Assembly (NCBI RefSeq): GCF_000745455.1
Contig: NZ_JQJI01000017.1
Coordinates: 1-46,650 of the forward strand
Source: Mesoaciditoga lauensis cd-1655R = DSM 25116
GTDB taxonomy: Bacteria; Thermotogota; Thermotogae; Mesoaciditogales; Mesoaciditogaceae
Direction: 5' to 3'
DNA length: 46,650 nucleotides
Shown: piece by piece, positions 32,033 through 40,625 of the stretch
How positions within the stretch are numbered: the stretch's first letter is position 1
Layout: each line of letters begins with the position of its first letter
Translations under genes and position numbers: made by a program
Notes under the pieces: model-generated
Told to the model about the DNA's origin: nothing
The model's database searches: none
What the model saw: the letters and a program-made list of their open reading frames with translations, nothing else

Positions 32033-33007
32033 TTATTTTGTATTTCTTATTTCGTTTATTATGTCTTTGAATTGGCTGTATTTTGCGTAAACCGGCTCAA
32101 CCGCTTTCTGGAAAAGAGCTATATCTTCTGGCGTCGGATAATAGAAATGAACGCCGGCTTTCTTCAATTTTGCCAAATCCTGTTGAACTTTTTCATTCCA
32201 CAATTGTCTTTCATATAACGATGCTGCCATAGCCGCAGTTTTGAAAATCTCTTTTTCCTCAGGCGTTAAGGAATTCCAAGCGTTGAGGTTCATAAAGAGA
32301 ATCTCAGGCACTCTTGAATGTCCGTCGTAGGAATAGTAAGGAGCAACTTGGTAGAAGCTCATGGTGTAATAGCTTGGTATGTTATTTTCAGCACCGTCTA
32401 TAACGCCTGTTTGGAGAGCCGTAAAGACTTCTCCGTATGCCATTGGAACTGGGGAACCACCCATGTCTTTGACCATTTCGACGAAAACAGGAGCCTTTTG
32501 GACACGTACTTTGAGACCTTTAAGGTCAGAAGGTTTCAAAATAGGCGTTTTTCTCGTGAAGAAACTTCTCTGACCGGAATCGAAATAGGTGAGCCCCATT
32601 AATCCAGCAGATTTCATGTCTTCAAGTAATTTCTTTCCTACCGGGCCATAAAGCACTTTCCACTCTTGTTCCGAGCTTGAGAAGATGTAAGGAAGAGACA
32701 AAACACCAAGTTCGGGAACAAAGGATGCCATTGGAGCTGCATTTACCCTGTTGAGTTGAATGATGCCGGCCATGGTTTGCTGAACCGTTTGCGTTTCTGA
32801 ACCAAGCTGCCCACCGTAGTACACTTTGATGTTTATCTTGCCGTTTGTCATTTCCCTTACGATGTTGGCAAAGAACTGGTCTGCCATCGTAGTTGGATAC
32901 CCTGCCGGTTGATCTTCTGCCAGCCTCCAAGTAACGGCTAACACGCTCAAACTAGCCACTGAAAGCATGAGCGCGAAGATCAAAATGATACGTACCTTCT
33001 TTTGCAT
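32033..33007 (-). CDS. dctP: TRAP transporter solute-binding protein (DctP)
   Basis: 324 aa. The signal peptide ends near LAVTW. The mature protein has the DctP landmarks: GGQLGSETQTVQQTMAG, LKGLKVRVQKAPVFVEMVKDMGGSPVPM (carboxylate-binding Arg in RVQ), and YGEVFTALQTGVIDGAENNIPSYYT. The conserved Arg means the ligand carries a carboxylate, which fits a uronate or aldonate substrate for this operon. AAGGT/GGAGGTGG precedes ATG 33007. Confidence 0.94.
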   Translation of the reverse strand: MQKKVRIILIFALMLSVASLSVLAVTWRLAEDQPAGYPTTMADQFFANIVREMTNGKINIKVYYGGQLGSETQTVQQTMAGIIQLNRVNAAPMASFVPELGVLSLPYIFSSSEQEWKVLYGPVGKKLLEDMKSAGLMGLTYFDSGQRSFFTRKTPILKPSDLKGLKVRVQKAPVFVEMVKDMGGSPVPMAYGEVFTALQTGVIDGAENNIPSYYTMSFYQVAPYYSYDGHSRVPEILFMNLNAWNSLTPEEKEIFKTAAMAASLYERQLWNEKVQQDLAKLKKAGVHFYYPTPEDIALFQKAVEPVYAKYSQFKDIINEIRNTK

Positions 33008-33054
33008 TTAGTTCCACCTCCTATTTTCTATCTCCCCTTCATTCAGGGAAATTA

Positions 33055-33483
33055 TCAGCTTGTGTATTTACCCATCAGTGGAGTCCATCCACCGATTTGT
33101 ACCCTTTCAAGTTTGAATCCTGTTATCTTGTAAATGAATATCTCATTTGTGACGTTCACCGTTGCTTTGAACAAATGCCCGCCTACCAACTTCTTTTCGG
33201 GATTTGCAAGTGCGACGTGAATGTGGGCAAAAGGCTTCCCTTCTTTTGTTTCTATGTTTCCGGTCATTGCGACTAATTCATGGGGTGTGTCAATTTGAAT
33301 TTTTTCGTATTCTTTTCCGTTGAACCAACCTATTTCGAAGTCTTTGAGCATGCCCATTCCGGACATAATCACGCCGGTTTCTATCGAATACTTTTCAATA
33401 ACGGAGTAAAGCGATTCATAAAAATCGTCTCCTCCATCGAATCTTGCAAAGATAACGTTTCCATCTCTCATGTCAAAAATCAT
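33055..33483 (-). CDS. PPC/DUF296-domain protein
   Basis: 142 aa comprising a single PPC (plant and prokaryote conserved) domain. GVIMSGMGMLKDFEIGWFNG, HIHVALANPEKKLVGGHL and a central beta core are typical. The His residues of HIHVALA and GGHL cluster in the fold and may bind metal. Prokaryotic members have no firmly known role; in sugar operons they may act as enzymes or ligand sensors rather than DNA binders. The start is ATG 33483 behind AAGGAGGAAG. It lies between the aldolase fusion and the TRAP genes. Confidence 0.85.
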   Translation of the reverse strand: MIFDMRDGNVIFARFDGGDDFYESLYSVIEKYSIETGVIMSGMGMLKDFEIGWFNGKEYEKIQIDTPHELVAMTGNIETKEGKPFAHIHVALANPEKKLVGGHLFKATVNVTNEIFIYKITGFKLERVQIGGWTPLMGKYTS

Positions 33484-33505
33484 ACTATCTTCCTCCTTCA
33501 CATTT

Positions 33506-35653
33506 TTATGTTAAAGTTTCTTTGAAAACATCTCTTAATTCTTGGAAATTTGCATTTCTTATCTTAAGCATTTCTTCAAGGGATTCCATTGCGGAGAGCC
33601 CATCGTGGACGGTTCTGTACACCGCGTACATCACAGCGCCTGGATCGTCATTGCCGGGGAAAAGAATGTTCCTTCCAACCAGAGCACCCCGTACATTTGG
33701 TCCGCTTTCAAGAGCCTTTGAGATATTTTCTATCGTGTAAGTTGGATCGCCTGTAGATTCACCACCAAGGATCAATATGGGAAGAGTGGTGGATCTTGCT
33801 ACCCTCTCAAATCCATCTACGTATGGGATCTTTATCCACGTTTTCGCGGTTGAACCGCCTATTCCAGAAGCTATTCCAACTATTTTTATCAGCTCATCTG
33901 CGTCTAGAATGGTTTGATAAGGGGAGTTTTCATCTGGACGATTAACCGGCAACGGTTCCAAGAATACAGGAAGGCCTTTTTCGTTGCATTGTCTTACGGC
34001 TTCCGCGCACGCTTGAAGTGTTCTTATGGACCATCTTGAATAATGGCCAGTCTCAAGTCTGAAGAGCAATTTACCAGCATCCAAGTTGTTCTTTATCAGA
34101 TCTTCTGGCCAATACGCTGTGATCATGTCATCCATTTCGTATTCAATTCCAGAAAGGCCTGACCTGTTCATGCTGCCGATGATCACTTTGTTGTCCATAA
34201 AGCCCTTTCTTCCGGATTTTTTGTAAAGATATTCGATCAGGGCCAATTCGTCTATTATGTCTGGCGTAGCCATAACACCATCGACGTATCCCAAAGATAG
34301 TGTCCTCACTATCCTGCCAAGATATTCCAGCCTGTCCCCCATTGCTGTCGGAGAATCTCCCACGCTTGTGACGCGTCTAGCTGGATGATCGGCGGCCAAT
34401 ATCACAAGATATCCATCTTCTGTTAAGCTTTTCCGTTTTTTTCTTGCTTTTAAAGTTTCCGTTATTATTTCTGGATTTTTTATCCTCAAATCGGTTAACT
34501 TGAAGAACGCCCATTCTGGAAAGTATTCACGCGTTACGAATTTGTATTTTCCAACTCCATAAATAACATCCTGCCATGTTCGTGCATCGTCATAAAAAGA
34601 TTTCGCGTGTTGAAGGACCGGCACGCTGCCTTCTCTTCCCCTAGGCATAACTTCGAAGCCAACAGGACCTTTGTATCCCATTTCATGGAGGGCTTTGATA
34701 AAATCGGCAACTTCTCTAAGCTTTATTGCCCCGTTTGGGTAGGCAAAAGAAACATGGGAATCGCCGTAATTCGGATCGTTTGGATCTAAGACACAGTTTC
34801 CTATATGAACGTGCATGAGGTACGGAGCAAGATATTGGAGCACTTCGGGTGCTTCAGGCTCCTCCACTATTTCTTCTCTAACGAGCCCTTCGTACCTTTG
34901 GGCAGTTGTGGCTGAACCGGAAGCATTCTCAGCCGGAATTTCAACGTTTACGCTTTCATGTCGGGTATGCACGTTTCTGATCAAGAACATGTGCGTTAAA
35001 TCGTAAAGAAGGCCAAACTCATCGTGATGATATTCATCTCTTAATCTTCTTGCTATCTCAATAGCTTCAAAGGTTGGCCCTATTAATTGGTTGTGAAATC
35101 TTCCGTTTGGATCGTTTACCCTATCAAACATCTCAAGGATGATCTTCATAGGCTTTCTTTTAAGCGATTTGGCAACTTTATTTGAGTAATCGCAGATCTC
35201 ATGTATGGATCTTATCAAGGAAAGTTTTGCACTTTCGCGCAAAGTTTCTCCCGGATCGCGCCCGCTCATAAGCGTAAAACCTTCGGCGTTGACCTCGTAA
35301 GCTTGGTCTATCATCTCTTTAAGACGGTTAACCGCATTTATTCTGTCAAGCTCGTTAATGGATGATATGTCCGTTGGAGCGTATCCTTCTTCGTTCAATA
35401 TCTGAACCGGTTGGGAAGAAAAGAAGATGTGAAGTTTCGTTTTCGACAGGTATTCAATGGCTTTCTTTCTCAAAGAAGGATCTTTTATTCGAGTTAATTC
35501 TATTCCTCCAAAATATGGATCCTCTGCCAAAACTCTGAGAGACTCCATGAGATAACGCTCTCCTGGTTCTCCTCTCAACATTGAATTCGTGTTTTGTCTG
35601 CCTGGGAAAGCCATGGCATGAACGACTGTTACGATGTTATCTTTGAGGATCAA
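33506..35653 (-). CDS. Fusion of an AP-endonuclease-2-type sugar isomerase/epimerase barrel with a Cgl0159-type aldolase
   Basis: 715 aa made of two TIM barrels. Residues about 1-385 resemble xylose-isomerase-like/AP endonuclease 2 proteins, with metal-site candidates KIILEMFDRVND, YDLTHMFLIRN, HVHIGNCVLD and GFEVMPRG. Residues about 400-705 resemble the Cgl0159 family of actinobacterial inositol clusters: VILAADHPARR, PTAMGDRLEYLGRIVR, VDGVMATPDIIDELAL, VIIGSMNRSGLSGIEYEMDD, AKTWIKIPYVDGFERV (Schiff-base Lys region) and LPILILGGESTGDP. I infer an epimerase that channels a phosphorylated or free keto-sugar acid to an aldolase. It overlaps the DeoR gene by 17 nt. Confidence 0.83.
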   Translation of the reverse strand: MILKDNIVTVVHAMAFPGRQNTNSMLRGEPGERYLMESLRVLAEDPYFGGIELTRIKDPSLRKKAIEYLSKTKLHIFFSSQPVQILNEEGYAPTDISSINELDRINAVNRLKEMIDQAYEVNAEGFTLMSGRDPGETLRESAKLSLIRSIHEICDYSNKVAKSLKRKPMKIILEMFDRVNDPNGRFHNQLIGPTFEAIEIARRLRDEYHHDEFGLLYDLTHMFLIRNVHTRHESVNVEIPAENASGSATTAQRYEGLVREEIVEEPEAPEVLQYLAPYLMHVHIGNCVLDPNDPNYGDSHVSFAYPNGAIKLREVADFIKALHEMGYKGPVGFEVMPRGREGSVPVLQHAKSFYDDARTWQDVIYGVGKYKFVTREYFPEWAFFKLTDLRIKNPEIITETLKARKKRKSLTEDGYLVILAADHPARRVTSVGDSPTAMGDRLEYLGRIVRTLSLGYVDGVMATPDIIDELALIEYLYKKSGRKGFMDNKVIIGSMNRSGLSGIEYEMDDMITAYWPEDLIKNNLDAGKLLFRLETGHYSRWSIRTLQACAEAVRQCNEKGLPVFLEPLPVNRPDENSPYQTILDADELIKIVGIASGIGGSTAKTWIKIPYVDGFERVARSTTLPILILGGESTGDPTYTIENISKALESGPNVRGALVGRNILFPGNDDPGAVMYAVYRTVHDGLSAMESLEEMLKIRNANFQELRDVFKETLT

Positions 35654-36434
35654 CTTTATCCCCTCCTTTTTTGGGTGCCTTTATAACTTCTATTCCAAAA
35701 CTTTTAAGCATTTTTTCCGTTTCTGAAGAAATGCCTTCATCTGTTATCACGTGATCTATTTCATCCAAATTGGCGTAAATGGCAAAAGATGGATGAGTGA
35801 ATTTTGAAGAATCTGCTACTATGAATATCTCACTTGCTTGCGAAACCATCATGTTCTTTATTTTGGCTTCATTCACGTCTGGCGTCATAAAACCCTCGCT
35901 CGAAAAGCCGGTGGCACCTATAAAAGCTTTATCAACGTATATCTTCTTCAAATTTTCTTCGCAAAATGCACCTATCAAAGAGAAGCTGTTTTCCCTTACG
36001 GTTCCACCTAAAACTATAAGATCAACGGCGGTTCCCACGAGTTCCGTTGCGATGAAGAGATTGTTCGTCACGACCGTAAGTGGATGAAGATGTGTGCGCT
36101 TTATCTCACGCGCCATTGCCAGCGTTGTTGTGCCGCTGTCCAAAATTATGCTGTCGCCCACCTTTACAAATTCCAATGCCCTCTGTGCAATTGAAAGTTT
36201 TTCTTCAACATGCTGCTTGGACTTTTGAATGAAATTCCATTCTACTCTCGTGTGAGAAGGAAGTACTGCTCCCCCGTGTGTGCGGATGATTAAACCCAAT
36301 TTTTCCAGTTCTTTTAGGTCTTTTCTTATGGTTACACTTGTCACACCGAGATACTTGGAAAGATCTTTAACGGTCACTTCTCCTCTTTGCTTTATAAGGT
36401 CTATGACCTTTTCTTTTCTGGTTTCGTCTAGCAT
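35637..36434 (-). CDS. DeoR-family transcriptional regulator of the TRAP/uronate-type operon
   Basis: 265 aa. DeoR winged helix (VIDLIKQRGEVTVKDLSKYLGVTSVTIRKDLKELEKLGLIIRTHGGAV) plus the DeoRC sensor domain with SIILDSGTTTLAMA, DKAFIGATGFSSEGFMTPD and IVADSSKFT. It is the second gene of the operon it probably controls, so it would be autoregulated. The start is ATG 36434 behind GAGGTAA; a TTG one codon earlier is less likely. Confidence 0.93.
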   Translation of the reverse strand: MLDETRKEKVIDLIKQRGEVTVKDLSKYLGVTSVTIRKDLKELEKLGLIIRTHGGAVLPSHTRVEWNFIQKSKQHVEEKLSIAQRALEFVKVGDSIILDSGTTTLAMAREIKRTHLHPLTVVTNNLFIATELVGTAVDLIVLGGTVRENSFSLIGAFCEENLKKIYVDKAFIGATGFSSEGFMTPDVNEAKIKNMMVSQASEIFIVADSSKFTHPSFAIYANLDEIDHVITDEGISSETEKMLKSFGIEVIKAPKKGGDKVDPQR

Positions 36435-36449
36435 CAAATTACCTCGCTT

Positions 36450-37697
36450 TTAGAACTTTCTATTCAAAAATTCCTCGAATTCCCCTCCGAACAACGTTTT
36501 CATATCTCTTCTCATCTCTTCTTCAGAAACGTTCCAACCGTCGTCCAATATCTGTGAATACTTTTCTATCAGCACGTTTTTTATGATCTCTTTTGAATGC
36601 TTCCACTTGTACATAACTTGATCTAAAACACGCGCATCGGAGTGTTGGACTGTAAATCCCCATCCCAACATTTCAATGCGTTCGCGAGTCAACTCTTCAA
36701 TTATGGAAGGATTGTTCAGGAACCACCAGCATCCGAAAATGTGGATGTTCCTGAATTTACGGGCGGCAACGACCAACTCGTGTTGATTTTCTCTTGAAAG
36801 CATGGTTATTATGAACTTGTTATGTGGATAAGTTTTCGCCAGATATTCAAGTGATTCGATGTTTGCCTTTCCCACTGAGTCGCCTGCAAGGAGCAACTCT
36901 GGATTTGTAAGCTTTTTCACGCCTATCATCATAGCGAATGGGATATCCCTTTCTCTTGAAACTTCAACGATGGCCTTCTCTATAATGATAGATGTCTCGT
37001 TATCTGAAGGAACTTTGAGCGTTGGGGGAAGGGATGCTGCCATGTAAAGGGGATCCATTTTGTCGATCCAATCGTTCAAAAATCTTTTTATCTCTTCCAA
37101 CGTCTTTTCCGTCAATTTTTCTGTGACGTCATATCCCCATTCTTTTAGCTTTGGATAAGTGGTGGGCCATTTGACCAAAAGCGGATCTATCCTAAGTGCA
37201 CTTTTGAACCTTTCATCTTTTTCATGCCCATTTTCCCAAACTTCTCTTTCTGCATCTACAAAAGGATCGTTTGTCATGACAACGTACTTGATATTTGCCT
37301 TTTTAAAGACCGTGTCTATGTAATTACTTACGTTCTGGTTTTCAAAGTAATTCCTGTACGAATCCAATCTTCTTTCGTACACCTCTAAGCCAAGTTCTTC
37401 TAAGACGGTTAAAACACCTCTGGTAGCTTCACTGATGGGGGTTCTATCGATGAAAAGGGTTTTCCATATAAAATCTGCTTGTTCCCTCTTGGACATGCTC
37501 CAAAATTTTTCATAGGGCATATCGGTGTATCTCATCGCTTCTGCCACAAGATAGTGATAAACCAGCAGTTCGTCTATTCCCCAGAGTAGCAAACTTCCGA
37601 AGCTTTTATCAAAAATGTGAGTGTGCACGTCTATGATAGGAGTTTCGTTCATTATCTTCTCTATCAGTTCTCCCAACTCATGTTTTTCAACCTTCAT
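36450..37697 (-). CDS. Uronate isomerase (UxaC)-like amidohydrolase-fold enzyme
   Basis: 415 aa. It resembles glucuronate/galacturonate isomerase: PIIDVHTHIFD (metal His-x-His), FFEN... RLDSYRNYF helices, GCWWFLNNPSIIEEL and GFTVQHSDARVLDQVMYKWKHS (Asp-Arg signature near the C-terminus). It is shorter than classical UxaC (about 470 aa), so it may belong to a side branch acting on another aldose acid or a phosphorylated sugar. It is the first gene of the operon, with GGAGGGATAAAA before ATG 37697. Nothing else of the usual KDG pathway (UxaB, UxuA, KdgK, KdgA) is present here. Confidence 0.85.
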   Translation of the reverse strand: MKVEKHELGELIEKIMNETPIIDVHTHIFDKSFGSLLLWGIDELLVYHYLVAEAMRYTDMPYEKFWSMSKREQADFIWKTLFIDRTPISEATRGVLTVLEELGLEVYERRLDSYRNYFENQNVSNYIDTVFKKANIKYVVMTNDPFVDAEREVWENGHEKDERFKSALRIDPLLVKWPTTYPKLKEWGYDVTEKLTEKTLEEIKRFLNDWIDKMDPLYMAASLPPTLKVPSDNETSIIIEKAIVEVSRERDIPFAMMIGVKKLTNPELLLAGDSVGKANIESLEYLAKTYPHNKFIITMLSRENQHELVVAARKFRNIHIFGCWWFLNNPSIIEELTRERIEMLGWGFTVQHSDARVLDQVMYKWKHSKEIIKNVLIEKYSQILDDGWNVSEEEMRRDMKTLFGGEFEEFLNRKF

Positions 37698-37751
37698 TTT
37701 TATCCCTCCGTTTGTGTAAACGAAATCAAAAGAAAATTAAAAGCAATTAAA

Positions 37752-37779
37752 TGAAACCATACGAAAGTAGAAATGTCAA
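37752..37779 (-). promoter_or_regulatory. Candidate promoter/operator of the 25453-37697 operon
   Basis: A perfect minus-strand TTGACA (37774-37779) is followed by weak -10 candidates near 37753. TGAAACCATA (37752-37761, plus) lies within the promoter and recurs at 37882-37891, where it is part of ACCATATGGT. A repeated motif of this kind could be the site of the operon's DeoR protein. Confidence 0.4.
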
Positions 37780-37881
37780 ACACGTTTTTGAAGGATTATT
37801 GGGAATTTCAACACTTTTAAATTGATTAAACGGATTCTCCGCTTTTTTTCTTAACTATGCTTCGAATATCTAAGAAAATCG

Positions 37882-37922
37882 TGAAACCATATGGTGAGAA
37901 TTGTGTGTTAAGGTGATATAAT
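37882..37922 (+). promoter_or_regulatory. Extended -10 promoter and second TGAAACCATA motif upstream of the DUF998 gene
   Basis: TGATATAAT (TATAAT at 37917-37922) is an extended -10 box without a good -35. The ACCATATGGT palindrome (37886-37895) lies just upstream of it. The predicted 5' leader is about 90 nt. No further feature is seen in 37698-38018. Confidence 0.5.
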
Positions 37923-38018
37923 TTACGTAAGTGTTTGGTTTTGTGGAATTAAAGGTGAAGACAATACGATTAAAGCGAAAGTAAAAGAAAGCAAAATGGA
38001 ATTTTAGAGGTGGCCAAA

Positions 38019-38564
38019 GTGCGTAAGTACTTCAGATACTTCAAATATTGTGGGGTTGCTTCCATAATTCTGTTTTTTTTCATAGTTGGAATTGGCATAT
38101 ATTACAATCCAGCTTTTTCGTTTTTCAAGAATGCTTTCAGCGATTTAGGTTCGTACTACGCCAACTTTCCCACCATTTTCAACGTGGGTCTCTTTTTCGT
38201 GGCGATTCTCATGTTCCTCTTTTCCATCTACATGATGGAAATAAGCGGGAACAAAATGCAAACCATAGCGGGTGCGTACATATCGATAGCTTCCATCTTC
38301 ATATCCTTAATAGGACTTTACAATGAAAACACAAAACCTCACGATTTTATAGCTCTTTACTTTTTCATTCAATATTTCTTGGGAATAATCACGTATGGTT
38401 TGGGAAATTGGAAAAATAAAGTGAAGCTTTCCATCTCCTTGCTGCTCTTTGGTGGATTCATATTGGTTTTCTTCATTCCCTGGCCTTCGCTTGCCATGGC
38501 AGAAAGCTACGCCATTCTTTTGATATTGACATTCACGATATTGGTTTGGAAGACTGAAAGATAA
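38019..38564 (+). CDS. DUF998-family membrane protein
   Basis: 181 aa with about six membrane helices. The N-terminal region FFKNAFSDLGSYYANFPTIFNVGLFF matches the NxxSDLGs...N signature of DUF998 proteins, whose function is unknown. I take GTG 38019 as start because the GTG at 38010 overlaps the TTAGAGGTGG ribosome binding site. It is divergent from the uronate-type operon and transcribed alone. Confidence 0.78.
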   Translation: MRKYFRYFKYCGVASIILFFFIVGIGIYYNPAFSFFKNAFSDLGSYYANFPTIFNVGLFFVAILMFLFSIYMMEISGNKMQTIAGAYISIASIFISLIGLYNENTKPHDFIALYFFIQYFLGIITYGLGNWKNKVKLSISLLLFGGFILVFFIPWPSLAMAESYAILLILTFTILVWKTER

Positions 38565-38618
38565 AAGTAGAAGTTCACATTTCCAAAACGCTTCGCATTT
38601 GAAAAGCAACATTTGAAA

Positions 38619-39002
38619 CGGTTCTCATCAGTTTAGTGTGGGTAAAATATGCCGATTCTTCATTCTGCCTGTTGTTGTAGTTCTGAACAAAATCATCCCA
38701 AAATACCTTGTTATCAAGTAAAAGGACAAGCACCCTCGAAGTACTTGTCAGAACATATGAGATCCCCATCTGGAGATTCACAAATATGAGGTTGAGAGGC
38801 ACAGGACGTGCCGAGAAAGCGAAGCACTCATGGACGAGTGTCTGAGCATGCCTCATATTTTGAATCGTAAGATGGAAAAAGAGCGAATCCGTTCTGACAA
38901 GACTTCGAAAAAAATCACCTTGATCGCTTGGAAAGCGGTAGTAAAATGTTAAAGGATGCTATTATTCGAAATATGTTACCCACACAATCCGGTAGAGAAC
39001 CG
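38619..39002 (-). mobile_element. Palindromic MITE-like repeat, copy H (type 2, complete, 384 bp)
   Basis: CGGTTCTC...GTGTGGGTAA at the left end and TTACCCACAC...GAGAACCG at the right end form the type-2 terminal inverted repeats. It is nearly identical to copy I at 41701-42084 (a few substitutions, including the loop of the CACTC/GAGTG hairpin), so both are recent. It begins 54 bp after the DUF998 stop. Confidence 0.85.
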
Positions 39003-39043
39003 AGAAGTTATAGTCATTTTAAAAGCTTTTCCATCCCTCAAAA

Positions 39044-39135
39044 CACTTGCCGAGGCTTGTGAACCCCTCATTTGAAGACTCATAAAACGACGCACTCTCA
39101 GATACTCGTCTGTAAGTGCGCCGCTTTCTATCCAC
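39044..39135 (-). repeat. Degenerate relic of the repeat core
   Basis: GACGCACTCTCAGATACTCG and the following TCTGTAAGTGCG...CCGCTTTCT align with the GGCACGCTCAGACACTCGTCC...GTGAGTGCTTCGCTTTCT core with many changes. No terminal repeats remain. The 38565-39179 stretch holds only copy H and this relic. Confidence 0.55.
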
Positions 39136-39179
39136 TTTTTGTTCAACCGAACAGAAACAACAGAGACTCTTGATTGATA

Positions 39180-40625
39180 TTACAGATTTAGCGTTGGAGC
39201 TAATTTGCCTTCCCAGAAGAAATTCGGAATTTCGGGTTTTTTAAAGGGAGCTTTTGCCTCATTTATGGCTTTTAAGTATCCTTGAGCCGTGGCATTCCAC
39301 GTATATTTTTCTTTTACTCTCATCAAAGCTTTTCTTTGAAATGTGAGATAGACATCTACGTTTTTCAAAAGTTCTGTGAATCCTTTTGCGATTTCAGATG
39401 GAACTTCTGGATTCACCAACACTCCATACTCTTGACCTGATTCTTTCAGTATCTCAGAAGGGCCACCGTTTTTAGTTGCTACCACCGGCAATCCGCATGC
39501 CATGGCCTCTATGATGGATAGTCCAAAAGGTTCGTAAAGGGCGGGGTTGCAAAAGATAGACTTTTTCTTCGAAGCGATTCTGTAAAGCGAAGCCAATTCA
39601 TTTTGACCATTTGCCTGGATAAAGAAAACACGATCTTCTGCTTTTTCCTTTTGAATCAAATTAACCATTTCAGAAAGCACGTTTTTTTCATTTTCTTCAA
39701 GATTTTTGTACTCTTCATACACGTTTTTCATGCCACGAACGACTATCAAGAAATTCGCGTGATTTTTGAGCCATTCATCATTTAAATACGCTTTTAAAGC
39801 TGAAATGTGATTTTTCTTTTGTTCTATTCGACTGGAAAGTATTATGAGCGGAAGATCAATCCTTGAAGAAGTGGCGTACTTGGCAACCACATTTTCCAAT
39901 CTTTTTTCCATCTGCTCATCTTGTGCAGAAGAATGTTCGTTGAAAATCTTCAAATTCACGCCAGGCGGAATGACTTTGAATTTTTCATCCTCTTCCACGC
40001 TTATCCATCCTTTGTAAAGTTGATGGGAGTACTGTTCAAATCTTTCCATCGAGGTGCTTACGACGTTAAAAGATGAGTACTTCATAGCGGTTCTTTCTGC
40101 TTGAATTCGTGTAGAGAAATTGTATTTTGTGTCCATTTCTTCGATGTTTTGCTTGGTCACGTGAAGTTTATCCATCTTTTGTGCACCAAGTGAGTGAGCG
40201 GTAAAGGAATAAGGGATGTTTGTTATACTGGCAAACATAGCGGCAGATATACCTCCATCACCGTAATGCCCTGTGACAAAATCTGGCATTTCCCCTTCAG
40301 ATTGATAAAATTTCTCTATTCCTTTGACATATTCTTTTAGATAAGGCCAAAGCTTTTCTTTCGGAAGAAATTTTTTCCCTCCAAAGTTTATCCTAACTAT
40401 ATTGAGGTTGCTTACACCTGGATAATGATCAATTTTAGAAGAAAACTCAGGCCATTGAGGATCTTCTATTCTTCTGGTGAAAATATCCACCTTTATCCCA
40501 AGCGATGCCATTGCTGTTGCCACTTCTTTTACGTAAACGAGTTGCCCGCCAAAATCTGGATGAGATGTCCAATAACTGTCATGCGGATCAAAATTTCCTT
40601 GAGGGTTGAAGAACGCTATTCTCAA
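39180..40625 (-). CDS. GT4 glycosyltransferase, sucrose synthase / sucrose-phosphate synthase-like
   Basis: 481 aa retaining GT-B transferase. The N-terminal acceptor domain carries FNPQGNFDPHDSYWTSHPDFGGQLVYVKEVATAM, typical of the sucrose synthase/SPS group. The C-terminal nucleotide-sugar domain has LSSRIEQKKNH and the E-x7-E motif in NPALYEPFGLSIIEAMACGLPVVATKNGGP. The sucrose-phosphate phosphatase domain is absent. Cotranscription with a PfkB sugar kinase (a fructokinase candidate) favours reversible sucrose metabolism. A mannosylfructose- or glucosylglycerate-type product is also possible. TTG 40625 follows the PfkB stop directly, with GAGAGGATGAG as ribosome binding site. Confidence 0.86.
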   Translation of the reverse strand: MRIAFFNPQGNFDPHDSYWTSHPDFGGQLVYVKEVATAMASLGIKVDIFTRRIEDPQWPEFSSKIDHYPGVSNLNIVRINFGGKKFLPKEKLWPYLKEYVKGIEKFYQSEGEMPDFVTGHYGDGGISAAMFASITNIPYSFTAHSLGAQKMDKLHVTKQNIEEMDTKYNFSTRIQAERTAMKYSSFNVVSTSMERFEQYSHQLYKGWISVEEDEKFKVIPPGVNLKIFNEHSSAQDEQMEKRLENVVAKYATSSRIDLPLIILSSRIEQKKNHISALKAYLNDEWLKNHANFLIVVRGMKNVYEEYKNLEENEKNVLSEMVNLIQKEKAEDRVFFIQANGQNELASLYRIASKKKSIFCNPALYEPFGLSIIEAMACGLPVVATKNGGPSEILKESGQEYGVLVNPEVPSEIAKGFTELLKNVDVYLTFQRKALMRVKEKYTWNATAQGYLKAINEAKAPFKKPEIPNFFWEGKLAPTLNL

